A DNA stretch of 32,003 nucleotides from Clostridia bacterium (GCA_024404015.1 JAKSQQ010000011.1:1-32003), one strand, 5' to 3'; shown: positions 1 through 8,893, counted from the stretch's first letter. The notes: generated by a model from the sequence alone, not told the origin. A program made the numbers and translations.

Positions 1-22
1 CGCTACTCTGTTTCTTAAATTT

Positions 23-1042
23 TCATGAGTCATATTCTGTTACCTCAATTCTTTCATTCTTTGCCGAGGACTCATAGCAGGAGGCAACGATTCTTGCCGC
101 CTTACCGCCTTCAACGGCATCAATTTCAAATTTTCTGCCCGTTTTGATGCAATCATAGAAATCTCTGATAATTGCCTTATGACCGTGTCCCCAGTAATTT
201 TTGCCTACGAAATCCTCTTCGGAATTACCGCAGATATATTCATAAGCACCGTCTTCATTCAGCTGATATAAGCTCTCGCCTTCTATGCGAAGATTGCCCT
301 TTTCAAGCGTAAGCTCAATCATAACGTCGGAATTTACGGCGTACGCGGTGGTGGCATAGAGAATACCTTTTACACCGCTCGAAAGCTCCATAATAACGCC
401 GGCGTTATCCTCCACCTCGATTATTCCTCTGAGGTGATCGTTGGAAACGTGAGCGGTAAGGGCTTTGCAGCCGCCGGCAAGATACTGCATAAGGTCTATT
501 GTGTGAATTGCCTGATTTATCAGCACTCCGCCGCATTCCTTATCCGCTTTGCCATGCCAGTCATCGGAGTAATAATCCGCTTCTCTTGACCAGGTAACGA
601 AGGCACGTACACCAAGAAGCTTTCCCAGAGTACCGCCGTCAACAATTTCCTTTGCGGCGGCGGTGCTGTCATTATATCTGTTTTGGAAGCACACACCCAA
701 CTGTCTGCCCGTTCTCTTCTGGGCATCCGCAAGGGCTCGGGCTTCGCTTATTGATACGGAGCAGGGTTTTTCAAGGAAAACATCTGCTCCGCTTTCCATA
801 ACTTTGATTGCCATTGGAGTGTGAAGATAGTGGGGAGTGGCGATATGAACACAATCGGGATGCTCCTTTATGAGCATTTCATCAAGGTCATAATATGCCC
901 TTGCACCGTACTGCTCTGCCTTCATATCCGCCCTTTCGGGCTTTATATCTACCGCGGCAACTATCTGCACGTCTTCAATATCATTAAGTGCACTGAAATG
1001 ATTACGGGATATGTTTCCACATCCGACTACTGCAACTTTCAT
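23..1042 (-). CDS. Gfo/Idh/MocA-family NAD(P)-dependent oxidoreductase
   Basis: A 339-residue cytosolic dehydrogenase of the Gfo/Idh/MocA family, which oxidises or reduces a hydroxyl/keto group on sugars, inositols or glycosides with NAD(P). The N-terminal Rossmann fold starts at MKVAVVGCGNIS. The EKP motif that carries the catalytic lysine is present (LEKPCS), and the C-terminal domain has the NQAIHTIDL segment with the family's His and Asp. I chose ATG at 1042 because GGAG lies 6 nt upstream; the frame extends to a TTG at 1057, but that start would have no ribosome binding site. It sits 15 bp after the fusion oxidoreductase gene and is probably co-transcribed with it. The family is clear; the substrate cannot be read from the sequence. 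Confidence 0.9.
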   Translation of the reverse strand: MKVAVVGCGNISRNHFSALNDIEDVQIVAAVDIKPERADMKAEQYGARAYYDLDEMLIKEHPDCVHIATPHYLHTPMAIKVMESGADVFLEKPCSVSISEARALADAQKRTGRQLGVCFQNRYNDSTAAAKEIVDGGTLGKLLGVRAFVTWSREADYYSDDWHGKADKECGGVLINQAIHTIDLMQYLAGGCKALTAHVSNDHLRGIIEVEDNAGVIMELSSGVKGILYATTAYAVNSDVMIELTLEKGNLRIEGESLYQLNEDGAYEYICGNSEEDFVGKNYWGHGHKAIIRDFYDCIKTGRKFEIDAVEGGKAARIVASCYESSAKNERIEVTEYDS

Positions 1043-1057
1043 ACCTGTCTCCGTCAA

Positions 1058-3082
1058 TCAATATGTAGACGACATATCTCCCTGGACCTTTGCCGTTACA
1101 TTTTCTTTTTCTGCATTACCTGCCGCAATTTTCTTCTGAAGCTCCGCATAGTAAACGTCCTCATCAACGGGGATTGTTACGTCCTTGCCGGTCCAGGAGG
1201 AAAGATGAGCTGCATTGGAAATTGAAAGGCCGTTGATACCCTCTTCGCCTCTTGCGACAAGGGGCTCACCTCTGAGGATTGAAGCAGCAAACTTGCTGAC
1301 GACCTCGGGATGCTGTCTGTTGATACCGTCTGTTTCAACATCTTCCCACTCGCCCTTAATCTTACCGAAGCCCTCTTCGGCATTTTTAAGGTGGTCGCTT
1401 ACTCGTCTTTCAAGTCTGTAAAGGCGAATTGTTTCGCTGTCTTCAACAATGATTTTGCCGCCGTCCATGGTGATTTCAAGACGATTTGTGCCGGGGCAGT
1501 CACCCGTAGTGGTAATAAACGTACCTGTTGCACCGTTGGGATACTCGGCATAAATGGTAACGTCGTCTTCAACCTCGATATCGTGCCATTTACCCTCGTG
1601 GCATACTGCCTTAATCTTTGAAGGCATACCGCAGATCCACTGCCAAAGGTCAAGGTTATGGGGGCACTGATTAAGCAGAACGCCGCCGCCTTCACCTGCC
1701 CAGGTTGCACGCCATCCGCCTGAATTATAATATGCCTGAGTGCGGTACCAGTCGGTAATAATCCAGCTTACTCTCTTGATTTCGCCGAATTCTCCGCTCT
1801 GTACAAGCTCTCTTGTCTTTCTGTAAACGCAGTTTGTACGCTGATTGTACATGATGCCGAATACCAGACCGCTCTTTGCGGCGGCTTCATTCATTTCTCT
1901 TACCTGCTTTGTGTAAACACCTGCGGGCTTCTCGGTCATAACGTGAAGTCCCTTTGAGAATGCATACTGAGCGATGGGAGAATGGAAGTAGTGGGGAGTT
2001 GCGATAAGAACTGCGTCAACCTCACCGCTGTCAATGAGTGCCTCTGCGCTGTCAAAGGTTTTGATTGAAGGAATATACTCCTTCATTTTTTCGTTTCTTT
2101 CGGGAATAAGGTCTGCGCAGGCGACGATTTCAACCTCTGTATGCTTGCCTTCAACCTGATTTCTGATATGGGATGAACCCATATTGCCTACACCGATTAT
2201 ACCCAGACGAACGGGATGTACCTTTTCGGAAACAAGCTTGTGAATTGCACCGCAGGCAGCCGCAAAGGAAGCATCGTTATCGGGATAAACGTATTTTGAA
2301 TTCATCTTGAGTGCAAGCTGGTCGCTGACCTCAAGTGCTTTAAGACCGTCAAATGTTTTAAGATGGGGCTCAACGCTGAGGAAGAAGCTCTTGAATCTCT
2401 TATCAAGTTTTTTGAGAATATACTCAAGATTGCCGTCACCCTCACCTGCAGGAACAACTATGCCGCTGTCTGCAAGGCCGTCTTTGATGTGCATATATGT
2501 AACATAATCGCAAAGAGCATCGAAGCCCTTCTTCGTATCATTGCCGTTAAGTACATAGTTTGCGGGGTCAAAGATACAGCCGAGTCTGTCACCGAAGTAT
2601 TCGGCGATTTCAAGACATCTTTCGGGTGTGTCACCGTAGATGCCTCTCTCGTTTTCGTGACAGCAGAGAACTCCCTGCTCATTGGCATAGTCAGCCATAG
2701 CGGAAAGACGCTTGAATACCTCGTCCTTGTACTCATCGTAGCTTTCACCCTTGGTGAAATAGAAGCTGAACATTCTGATGTACTTTGCTTCGAGAATCTT
2801 TGCTACTTCCACCGTGTTTTTGAATGCTTCAAAATGGGGTGCGAAGTCATCGGTAATCTCAATCTTACCGTAGAAGGAGCCAATGGACGAAACCTTCATA
2901 TTCCCTTCGTCAAGGGTCTTTTTTAATTCTCTCGCTTCCTCAACCGTGAAGTTTGAAATGTTTTTGCCGTCAACGTTGCGAAGCTCAATAAATTCAATAC
3001 CGTTCTTGTGGCAGGCGGCAATCTGTTCCTTTATTGAGCCCGATGCTTCATCGGCAAATGCAGAAAATCTGAAATGTGCCAT
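1058..3082 (-). CDS. Fusion protein: xylose-isomerase-like TIM barrel + Gfo/Idh/MocA oxidoreductase
   Basis: A 674-residue two-domain protein. Residues about 1-265 form a sugar-phosphate isomerase/epimerase-type TIM barrel (AP endonuclease 2-like superfamily). Probable metal ligands are E143 (in CHENE), D172 (in FDPAN), H198 (in YMHIKD) and E238 (in SVEPH). Residues about 291-650 form a complete Gfo/Idh/MocA oxidoreductase: nucleotide motif GVGNMG at 297-302, EKP at 384-386, and NQCPHNLDLW around H475/D478. A short linker at about 265-290 joins them. Both halves keep their signature residues, so both may be active. GGAGG lies 9 nt before the ATG. A separate Gfo/Idh/MocA gene follows 15 bp downstream and a Clp ATPase gene lies 15 bp upstream. 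Families of both kinds are usually encoded separately, often side by side. The likely role is sequential redox and isomerisation/elimination on a sugar or glycoside; the substrate is unknown. Confidence 0.9.
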   Translation of the reverse strand: MAHFRFSAFADEASGSIKEQIAACHKNGIEFIELRNVDGKNISNFTVEEARELKKTLDEGNMKVSSIGSFYGKIEITDDFAPHFEAFKNTVEVAKILEAKYIRMFSFYFTKGESYDEYKDEVFKRLSAMADYANEQGVLCCHENERGIYGDTPERCLEIAEYFGDRLGCIFDPANYVLNGNDTKKGFDALCDYVTYMHIKDGLADSGIVVPAGEGDGNLEYILKKLDKRFKSFFLSVEPHLKTFDGLKALEVSDQLALKMNSKYVYPDNDASFAAACGAIHKLVSEKVHPVRLGIIGVGNMGSSHIRNQVEGKHTEVEIVACADLIPERNEKMKEYIPSIKTFDSAEALIDSGEVDAVLIATPHYFHSPIAQYAFSKGLHVMTEKPAGVYTKQVREMNEAAAKSGLVFGIMYNQRTNCVYRKTRELVQSGEFGEIKRVSWIITDWYRTQAYYNSGGWRATWAGEGGGVLLNQCPHNLDLWQWICGMPSKIKAVCHEGKWHDIEVEDDVTIYAEYPNGATGTFITTTGDCPGTNRLEITMDGGKIIVEDSETIRLYRLERRVSDHLKNAEEGFGKIKGEWEDVETDGINRQHPEVVSKFAASILRGEPLVARGEEGINGLSISNAAHLSSWTGKDVTIPVDEDVYYAELQKKIAAGNAEKENVTAKVQGDMSSTY

Positions 3083-3097
3083 GTAACATTTCCTCCT

Positions 3098-5392
3098 TTA
3101 TGTGAAATCACAAATGATTTTATTACCTTCGTCTGCGGTGATCGAAACCGTTTTAAGTGGCTCATCAACGTTATTTACCATTCTGGTGGTGATTGCATCC
3201 TCAACGTTTCTTCTGATACACGAACGCAGGTCTCTTGCACCTCTCGTACCGTCTGCGGAAAGAGTGGCGATGGCCTTGGTGGCCTTTTCATCGTAAGTGA
3301 ATTTGATACCCTTGTCCGCAAGAGGATTGACAAGCTCATCCAACAGAAGAGCCGCTATCTTTTCATAGTCCTCCTGAGTAAGGTCGTTGAATACGACTAC
3401 CTCGTCAACTCTGCCGATAAATTCAGGTCTCAGGAACTCGTTGAGGGCTTTCATAGTCCTCTCCTTTGTGGCCTCATTCTTTGTCTTACCGAAGCCGAGA
3501 GCGCCGCCTCCGCGGTTACTGCCTGCGTTGGAGGTCATTATGATGACCGTGTTTTCAAAGCTGACGTTTCTGCCCTGTGCATCCGTAATTTTGCCTTCGT
3601 CAAGTATCTGAAGCAGGATATTCATAACGTCGGGATGTGCTTTTTCAATCTCATCAAAAAGAACTACGGAATAGGGCTTACGGCGTACCTTCTCGGTAAG
3701 CTGACCGGCTTCATCGTAGCCAACGTATCCCGGGGGAGAACCGATAATTCTTGAAACGGAGTGCTTCTCCATAAATTCACTCATATCAAGACGGATAAGA
3801 GTCTCAGGAGTTTCAAACAGCTCATTTGCAAGAAGCTTGACAAGCTCCGTCTTACCTACGCCGGTAGGTCCTACGAATATAAAGGATGCAGGACGGCGGC
3901 GGGGATTTATCTGAACTCTGCCTCTGCGTATTGCAGCGCATACAAGCTCCACCGCTTCATCCTGACCGATAAGGTGTGCTTTGAGATTCTTTTCCATATC
4001 CGCAAGACGGCGAAGGTCACTTTCAATGACCTTGCTTGCGGGGATACCCGTCCAAAGCTGAATTACCTTTGCAAGGTCTTCCTCTGTTACGAGATTATCG
4101 CTTGCCGCTTCCTCAAGCTTTTTAACCTCTTCGTTTTTCTGAATAAGCTCACTCTTGAGTCTGGCAATCGCTTCGTAATCCGCTTCGGATGCCTCCTCAA
4201 GCGCCTTTTGCTGCTGCTCCATTTCGGAAAACTCGGAAAGAGCAACCTCATAGTCGCTGATTGCCTTGTTGCGGAGATTTGCGCAGGTACACGCCTCGTC
4301 AAGCAAATCTATCGCCTTATCCGGCAAAAATCTGTCGTTGATATATCTTTCACTGAGAAGCACTGCTTTTTCAACCAGCGTATCATTTACTCTTACTCTG
4401 TGATAGTTTTCGTAATAATCTTTGACGCCCAGAAGCATCTGTGTTGTTTCCGCAACAGAGGGCTCCTCAACCTTTACGGGCTGAAGACGGCGTTCAAGGG
4501 CAGCATCCTTTTCAATATATTTTCTGTATTCCGTGAAGGTGGTGGCACCGATAATCTGAATTTCTCCTCTTGAAAGGGAGGGCTTCAGGATATTGGCGGC
4601 ATTCATTGAGCCCTCGGATTCGCCTGCACCTACAAGCTGATGTACCTCGTCAATGAAGAGGATGATATTTCCCTCCTGCTTGACTTCCTCAATAAGTCCC
4701 TTGATTCTGCTTTCAAACTGACCTCTGAACTGGGTACCTGCCACAAGAGCGGCTATATCAAGCATCTGGATTTCTTTATCCTTCAGCTTTGCAGGTACCT
4801 CACCTGCGGCAATTCTCAGGGCAAGTCCCTCGGCTATGGCGGTTTTACCAACACCCGGCTCACCTATAAGGCAGGGATTGTTCTTGGTCCTTCTGCAAAG
4901 AATCTGCACGCTGCGATATATTTCGTTGTCACGTCCGATAATTCGGTCAATCTTGCCGTTTCTCGCTTTTTCCGTAAGGTCGGTACAGAACTGAGTAAGA
5001 TACTTGCGCTTCTTCTCCTGCTCTTTTTTATCCCTCTTACCGAAAAAACCGTGTTTCTTTTCCTTTTCGTCGCTGTCGGACTTTGTGTCGGCGGAATCAC
5101 CGCTTTCTTCTCCGCCCATCATTGCACTTATATTCTGCATGAAGGGCATCGTACCTGCTCCGCCCGGCTCAAAGTTGCCGTTTTCAAACATTTCGTTGAA
5201 CTGGTCGCTGACCTCGTCAAGCTCATCCTCGGATATACCCATTGACTGGATAATATTCTTGATGGGACCGATATTGAGGTCCATTGCACATTTAAGACAA
5301 AGTCCCTCCTGCGTTGTCTTTTCACCCTCAACCTTGGTCATGAAAAACATCGCGGGTCTTTGTTTGCATTTTGAGCATAAAACTTGCTTCAT
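3098..5392 (-). CDS. clpE: ClpE-like AAA+ ATPase with N-terminal zinc finger
   Basis: A 764-residue Hsp100/Clp unfoldase with two AAA+ modules that would feed substrates to the ClpP protease. A zinc finger is formed by C6-x2-C9 and C32-x2-C35, where ClpC would have its Clp_N repeats. A charged low-complexity linker follows (about 70-130). Module 1 has Walker A GEPGVGKT (177-184) and Walker B ILFIDE (244-249). A short UVR-like coiled coil lies at about 385-430. Module 2 has Walker A GPTGVGKT (508-515) and Walker B VLFDE (577-581). A LGF tripeptide near 632-634 sits where the ClpP-docking loop is expected. This layout is that of ClpE rather than ClpC. The ATG has an upstream GAGG. It begins 12 bp after pgsA. 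No CIRCE or CtsR-type operator was seen in front, so stress control is not evident here. Confidence 0.88.
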   Translation of the reverse strand: MKQVLCSKCKQRPAMFFMTKVEGEKTTQEGLCLKCAMDLNIGPIKNIIQSMGISEDELDEVSDQFNEMFENGNFEPGGAGTMPFMQNISAMMGGEESGDSADTKSDSDEKEKKHGFFGKRDKKEQEKKRKYLTQFCTDLTEKARNGKIDRIIGRDNEIYRSVQILCRRTKNNPCLIGEPGVGKTAIAEGLALRIAAGEVPAKLKDKEIQMLDIAALVAGTQFRGQFESRIKGLIEEVKQEGNIILFIDEVHQLVGAGESEGSMNAANILKPSLSRGEIQIIGATTFTEYRKYIEKDAALERRLQPVKVEEPSVAETTQMLLGVKDYYENYHRVRVNDTLVEKAVLLSERYINDRFLPDKAIDLLDEACTCANLRNKAISDYEVALSEFSEMEQQQKALEEASEADYEAIARLKSELIQKNEEVKKLEEAASDNLVTEEDLAKVIQLWTGIPASKVIESDLRRLADMEKNLKAHLIGQDEAVELVCAAIRRGRVQINPRRRPASFIFVGPTGVGKTELVKLLANELFETPETLIRLDMSEFMEKHSVSRIIGSPPGYVGYDEAGQLTEKVRRKPYSVVLFDEIEKAHPDVMNILLQILDEGKITDAQGRNVSFENTVIIMTSNAGSNRGGGALGFGKTKNEATKERTMKALNEFLRPEFIGRVDEVVVFNDLTQEDYEKIAALLLDELVNPLADKGIKFTYDEKATKAIATLSADGTRGARDLRSCIRRNVEDAITTRMVNNVDEPLKTVSITADEGNKIICDFT

Positions 5393-5404
5393 TTCGTTTT
5401 CCTC

Positions 5405-6076
5405 TTATTTTTCGGATTCGTTTGCCTTTTTCTCTTTTTTCTGCTTAAGCTGTTCCTTTACACCGGGGACATAGCTGAAGAAAGCAATGAGTGTAAGAAC
5501 AAGACTGATAGCTACAAGTGCTATCATTACGGGAGTGGGGTATACAAGGTTTGTCGTTCCCGCAATTGCATTTACTACTTCGATTCCCTTGCCGAAAGCA
5601 ATCATGGAAATCATAATCAGATAGAATGCAAAGGTTGCAACCTTACCCGGCATTTCCGCTGCCGTGGGACGAAGACCCATTGCAATCATAATCACGGAGC
5701 CCACTACCATAATTGCTTCCTTAACAAGGAAAGCGATGAATACGTAGCTGAACGCGTGAATGACGGGGTCTTCTGATTTGCCGAAAGTGATAAAGAATAC
5801 AACTGCTATTGTAATCTGTGTAAGCTTATCCGCAAGGGGATCAAGGAGCTTGCCCAGAGCACTTATCTGATTGAATTTGCGGGCAATCTTGCCGTCAAAG
5901 AAGTCGCTGAGTCCTGAAAGAGCCAGTACAACTACACTCCAGATATATCCTTCTCTTGTTCCCTTGAGGAAAAGCACCGCAAAAATCGGCACCATTATAA
6001 TTCTCAGAAACGAGAGAAGATTGGGAATTGTCCATACGTTTGAAAAAATGTCTTTGATATTTGTTTTAGTATCCAT
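5405..6076 (-). CDS. pgsA: CDP-diacylglycerol--glycerol-3-phosphate 3-phosphatidyltransferase
   Basis: A 223-residue integral membrane enzyme that makes phosphatidylglycerol phosphate from CDP-diacylglycerol and glycerol-3-phosphate, the committed step to phosphatidylglycerol and cardiolipin. The CDP-alcohol phosphatidyltransferase motif is complete: D58, D61-G62, A65-R66, G75, D79 and D83. Several hydrophobic helices follow. The frame opens further upstream, but ATG 6076 is chosen because GGAGG lies directly before it and because the longer version would overlap the end of the DUF5711 gene. The C-terminus is a lysine/glutamate-rich tail. It sits in the long minus-strand run between DUF5711 and clpE. 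The exact head group cannot be proved by sequence alone, but length and motif fit PgsA. Confidence 0.9.
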   Translation of the reverse strand: MDTKTNIKDIFSNVWTIPNLLSFLRIIMVPIFAVLFLKGTREGYIWSVVVLALSGLSDFFDGKIARKFNQISALGKLLDPLADKLTQITIAVVFFITFGKSEDPVIHAFSYVFIAFLVKEAIMVVGSVIMIAMGLRPTAAEMPGKVATFAFYLIMISMIAFGKGIEVVNAIAGTTNLVYPTPVMIALVAISLVLTLIAFFSYVPGVKEQLKQKKEKKANESEK

Positions 6077-6089
6077 AATTACCTCCGTG

Positions 6090-7262
6090 TTATCGGTATC
6101 TGCATACAGAACCGTTTTCAAGTGTATATATACCCGAGTTTGAGAGAAGCACCGTACCCACGTCACCGGAGCAAAGGTAGTTTGACCTTTTTTCTCCCGA
6201 CGTTGAATAGATGATTACCTCGTTACCCAGTACAAATGCCAGCTTTGAGCCCTTAATGTCCGCACTGTCGGGCATATAATCAAGCTCAAATTCCTTCAGA
6301 TTCTTACCCGAAGGGGGAACGGTGACCACTTTTATTTTTGAGCCGCCGAATTCCTTGTAACAAATCAAGACGCTGCCCTTAAGGTCGGAATCAATGTATG
6401 AAAGAGCGTCATCTGCGTATGTGATTTCCGTCAGCTTCTCGCCTCTGCCGTTAAAAATCACCGTTCTGTTATCTCCCACCGCCACTATTTTTCCTGCAGG
6501 TGAGCAGAACACTCTGAGTACGGTGGTCCCGGGAAGCTTTACATCAAAATCCGCTTCCTTTTTTGACGTTTTGAAAAGAATGATTCTTGAATAAAGCTCC
6601 GCGTTATTCACACCGACAGCGGATATAACAAGCTTTTTACCCGTATCGGACAAGGCAAGTGATGAAATATATTCTTTGGTGCAATGCCACTCGAAGTAAA
6701 GCTTGCCGCGGGGAGTAAACACCTTTGCTACGCTCTGGGCATTATCTGCCGCAAAGGAGTAGGCAACGGTACCGTCCTTGCCCACACAAGCAACCTTGAT
6801 GGGATTTTTCTCTTCAAAGTCCTCAAGCTTTTTGGTACGGCTGATAAGGTACGCCTTGCAGGCGGTATTGCTGTAAATAAACGCCCTGCCGTTGAAAGAA
6901 GCGACTCTCGTATCTGCCCAGTCCACGTGGAAATCCTGCAGATGCGCCGCATCATTGGATAAAACCGTAACACCCGTGGTTGATACTACAAGGGGCTTGT
7001 CGCCGATAAGCATGAGCTTATCAAGAGCAAGCACATCTTCGCTGTAAGGATATCCGGCGCTTTCACCGAAGGTTTTCGGGATTGCGTTGAAGGTATCCGC
7101 GGTATTTGACCTGCGCACCTTACCGATTGCCGCATAATACACGGCAACTATTCCTATTACAAGCAGAACGGCTATGGGTATTCTCAATTTTCTGAGATAC
7201 GCTTTTACGGTCGCCTTCTGCTTTTCTTTTTTGATATTAATATTGTTTTTGTCTGACGCCAC
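6090..7262 (-). CDS. DUF5711-type membrane-anchored beta-propeller protein
   Basis: A 390-residue protein of unknown function that resembles the DUF5711 family of clostridia. A lysine-rich cytoplasmic start (about 1-27) is followed by one transmembrane helix (about 28-46). The rest is an extracytoplasmic domain built of repeated beta-strand units, each with a short strand, a turn such as 'SPAGK', 'SDTGK' or 'TPRGK', and another strand, as in WD40- or PQQ-like propellers. The start is a GTG preceded by AGAGGT at good spacing. It lies 11 bp after truA and 13 bp before pgsA, so it is probably co-expressed with both. No catalytic residues are recognisable. A scaffold or sensor at the cell surface is possible but unproven. 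Confidence 0.7.
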   Translation of the reverse strand: MASDKNNINIKKEKQKATVKAYLRKLRIPIAVLLVIGIVAVYYAAIGKVRRSNTADTFNAIPKTFGESAGYPYSEDVLALDKLMLIGDKPLVVSTTGVTVLSNDAAHLQDFHVDWADTRVASFNGRAFIYSNTACKAYLISRTKKLEDFEEKNPIKVACVGKDGTVAYSFAADNAQSVAKVFTPRGKLYFEWHCTKEYISSLALSDTGKKLVISAVGVNNAELYSRIILFKTSKKEADFDVKLPGTTVLRVFCSPAGKIVAVGDNRTVIFNGRGEKLTEITYADDALSYIDSDLKGSVLICYKEFGGSKIKVVTVPPSGKNLKEFELDYMPDSADIKGSKLAFVLGNEVIIYSTSGEKRSNYLCSGDVGTVLLSNSGIYTLENGSVCRYR

Positions 7263-7273
7263 CGTATCACCTC

Positions 7274-8008
7274 TCAGTAAACTATTCTGTTAAGGTACAG
7301 TCCCTCGGGCTTTGCGGTTATACCTGCACGGTTTCTGTCCTTTGAAAGTAAAATCTCATCTATCGTATCGGGCTTGATTTTGCCTGCCGAAATATCAAGC
7401 AGGGTGCCAACCATGATTCTCACCATATTGTAAAGGAAACCGTTTGCCTCAACCTTGAAAATAACCATATCACCTTCACGGTAAACCTCCGCATTGGTTA
7501 CGGTACGGACCGTATCCTCCACACTGCTTCCCGAAGCGCAGAATGCGCTGAAGTCGCAGGTGCCGATAAACTGCTTTGCCTGCCTGTTGAGAAATTCTTC
7601 GTCAAGGGGATATTTATGCTGATATGAATATTTGTGAAGAAAAGGGTTTTTTACGGGAGAATTCCAGATTTTATAGATGTATTCCTTTGACTTGCAGTCA
7701 TAACGGGCGTGAAATTCAAAATCAACCTCCCGGCACTTCATTACGGAAATATCCTCGGGAAGCACCGCATTAAGGGCGGTGACGAATTTTGAACACTCTA
7801 TTTCGCTTTCCGTTCTGATGTTACAGCAGTACATATTCGCGTGAACACCCGCATCGGTCCTGGAGCATCCGACTATATTGCCGCGGCTGCCCGTAATGCG
7901 CTCAATGGCGTCCTGCATGGTCTGCTGAACGGTGATTGCATTTTCCTGGACCTGCCAGCCGTGATATCTGCTGCCGTCAAAGGAAATTGTAAGTAATAAA
8001 TTACGCAT
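7274..8008 (-). CDS. truA: tRNA pseudouridine(38-40) synthase TruA
   Basis: A 244-residue cytosolic enzyme that converts uridines 38, 39 and 40 in the tRNA anticodon stem-loop to pseudouridine. The catalytic aspartate is D52 in the CSRTDAGVHA motif. The N-terminal FDGSRYHGWQ segment and the C-terminal FLYNMVRIMVGTL segment are typical of TruA, and the length is normal. An upstream GAGG supports the ATG. The gene directly follows ecfT with a 9-bp gap. The order ecfA1-ecfA2-ecfT-truA is common in Bacillota, which supports both assignments. Confidence 0.96.
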   Translation of the reverse strand: MRNLLLTISFDGSRYHGWQVQENAITVQQTMQDAIERITGSRGNIVGCSRTDAGVHANMYCCNIRTESEIECSKFVTALNAVLPEDISVMKCREVDFEFHARYDCKSKEYIYKIWNSPVKNPFLHKYSYQHKYPLDEEFLNRQAKQFIGTCDFSAFCASGSSVEDTVRTVTNAEVYREGDMVIFKVEANGFLYNMVRIMVGTLLDISAGKIKPDTIDEILLSKDRNRAGITAKPEGLYLNRIVY

Positions 8009-8017
8009 AGTAAATCC

Positions 8018-8893
8018 TCAGATGACCTGTTTGAAAAACAGCATTCCGAATATTGAAAAGGTTTCGTGCTTTGCAAAATAATTCAGCACAATTATGCCTG
8101 CCGCAAAGGCAAGACAAACGAAAAGACAAACCAAGTCTCTGCCTTTCATTTTCATCTGTTTCATTCTCGTTCTGCCCTCACCGCCCGTATAACAGCGGCA
8201 GGTCATCGCAAGAGCAAGCTCGTAAGCTCTTCTGAAGGATGAAACCATAAGGGGTATGAAAATGGGGACAAGTGCCTTTGCCCTCTCAACGATGCCGCCG
8301 GTTTCAAGATCGGCACCTCTCGCCTTCTGGGCATTCATTATCCTCTCGATTTCTTCAATGAGAGTGGGAATAAATCTCAGGGCAAGAGTCATCATCATGG
8401 CAAGGGTATGCACCTTAATATGAAAGATTTTAAGGGGTGAAAGCAGTCTTTCAAGGGCATCCGTCAACATCGTCGGAGTGGTGGTATATGTCAGCAGGGA
8501 GCTGATAACGACCAGTGCAACGATTCTAACCATGGTGAATACTGCGGTATAGACGCCCTTATCCCATATTTCAATTTTTCCGTTCAGAAACGAAATCCAC
8601 AGAGCGTCGCCGTTCTGAACAGTACCGTGAGTGTAGAAAATATTGAGAAGGGCTGTGAATATGAGAATGATAAGTATGGGCTTTATGCTTTTGAATATTA
8701 CCTTGAGGGGTACTCCCGAAAGAGCAACCGCAATCACGGTAAGAAGTACTATGACCGCCAGAGATGCGAAGCTTTTGCACACAAACATGAAAACGATAAG
8801 TGCAAAGGTCAGCACAAGCTTCATTCTGGGGTCCATCCGATGAAGAAGGGACTTGCCGGGGTAATACTGACCGAAGGTAATGTCACGTATCAT
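8018..8893 (-). CDS. ecfT: Energy-coupling factor transporter transmembrane protein EcfT
   Basis: A 291-residue integral membrane protein, the scaffold of group II ECF vitamin/micronutrient importers. It links the two ATPases to interchangeable substrate-binding S components. An N-terminal part with about five hydrophobic helices is followed by a cytoplasmic coupling region. That region has the ARG motif (QKARGADLE) and a second, similar motif (TCRCYTGGEGR) that inserts into the ATPase grooves. The start overlaps the ecfA2 stop by 4 bp, which implies translational coupling. No S component is encoded next to it; queT in this window is one candidate partner. Confidence 0.94.
   Translation of the reverse strand: MIRDITFGQYYPGKSLLHRMDPRMKLVLTFALIVFMFVCKSFASLAVIVLLTVIAVALSGVPLKVIFKSIKPILIILIFTALLNIFYTHGTVQNGDALWISFLNGKIEIWDKGVYTAVFTMVRIVALVVISSLLTYTTTPTMLTDALERLLSPLKIFHIKVHTLAMMMTLALRFIPTLIEEIERIMNAQKARGADLETGGIVERAKALVPIFIPLMVSSFRRAYELALAMTCRCYTGGEGRTRMKQMKMKGRDLVCLFVCLAFAAGIIVLNYFAKHETFSIFGMLFFKQVI

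Noticed and set aside
3074..3754. Open plus-strand frame of 226 codons across the start of the fusion gene and the end of the clpE-like gene
   Set aside because: It opposes two real genes and lacks a ribosome binding site and recognisable domains.
3761..4573. Open plus-strand frame of 270 codons opposite the clpE-like gene
   Set aside because: It lies wholly antisense to a gene with clear domains, has no ribosome binding site and no recognisable motif. The codon bias of the real gene keeps the opposite frame open.
5393..5404. CtsR or CIRCE operator before the clpE-like gene
   Set aside because: The gap to pgsA is only 12 bp and contains no heptad direct repeat or inverted repeat.
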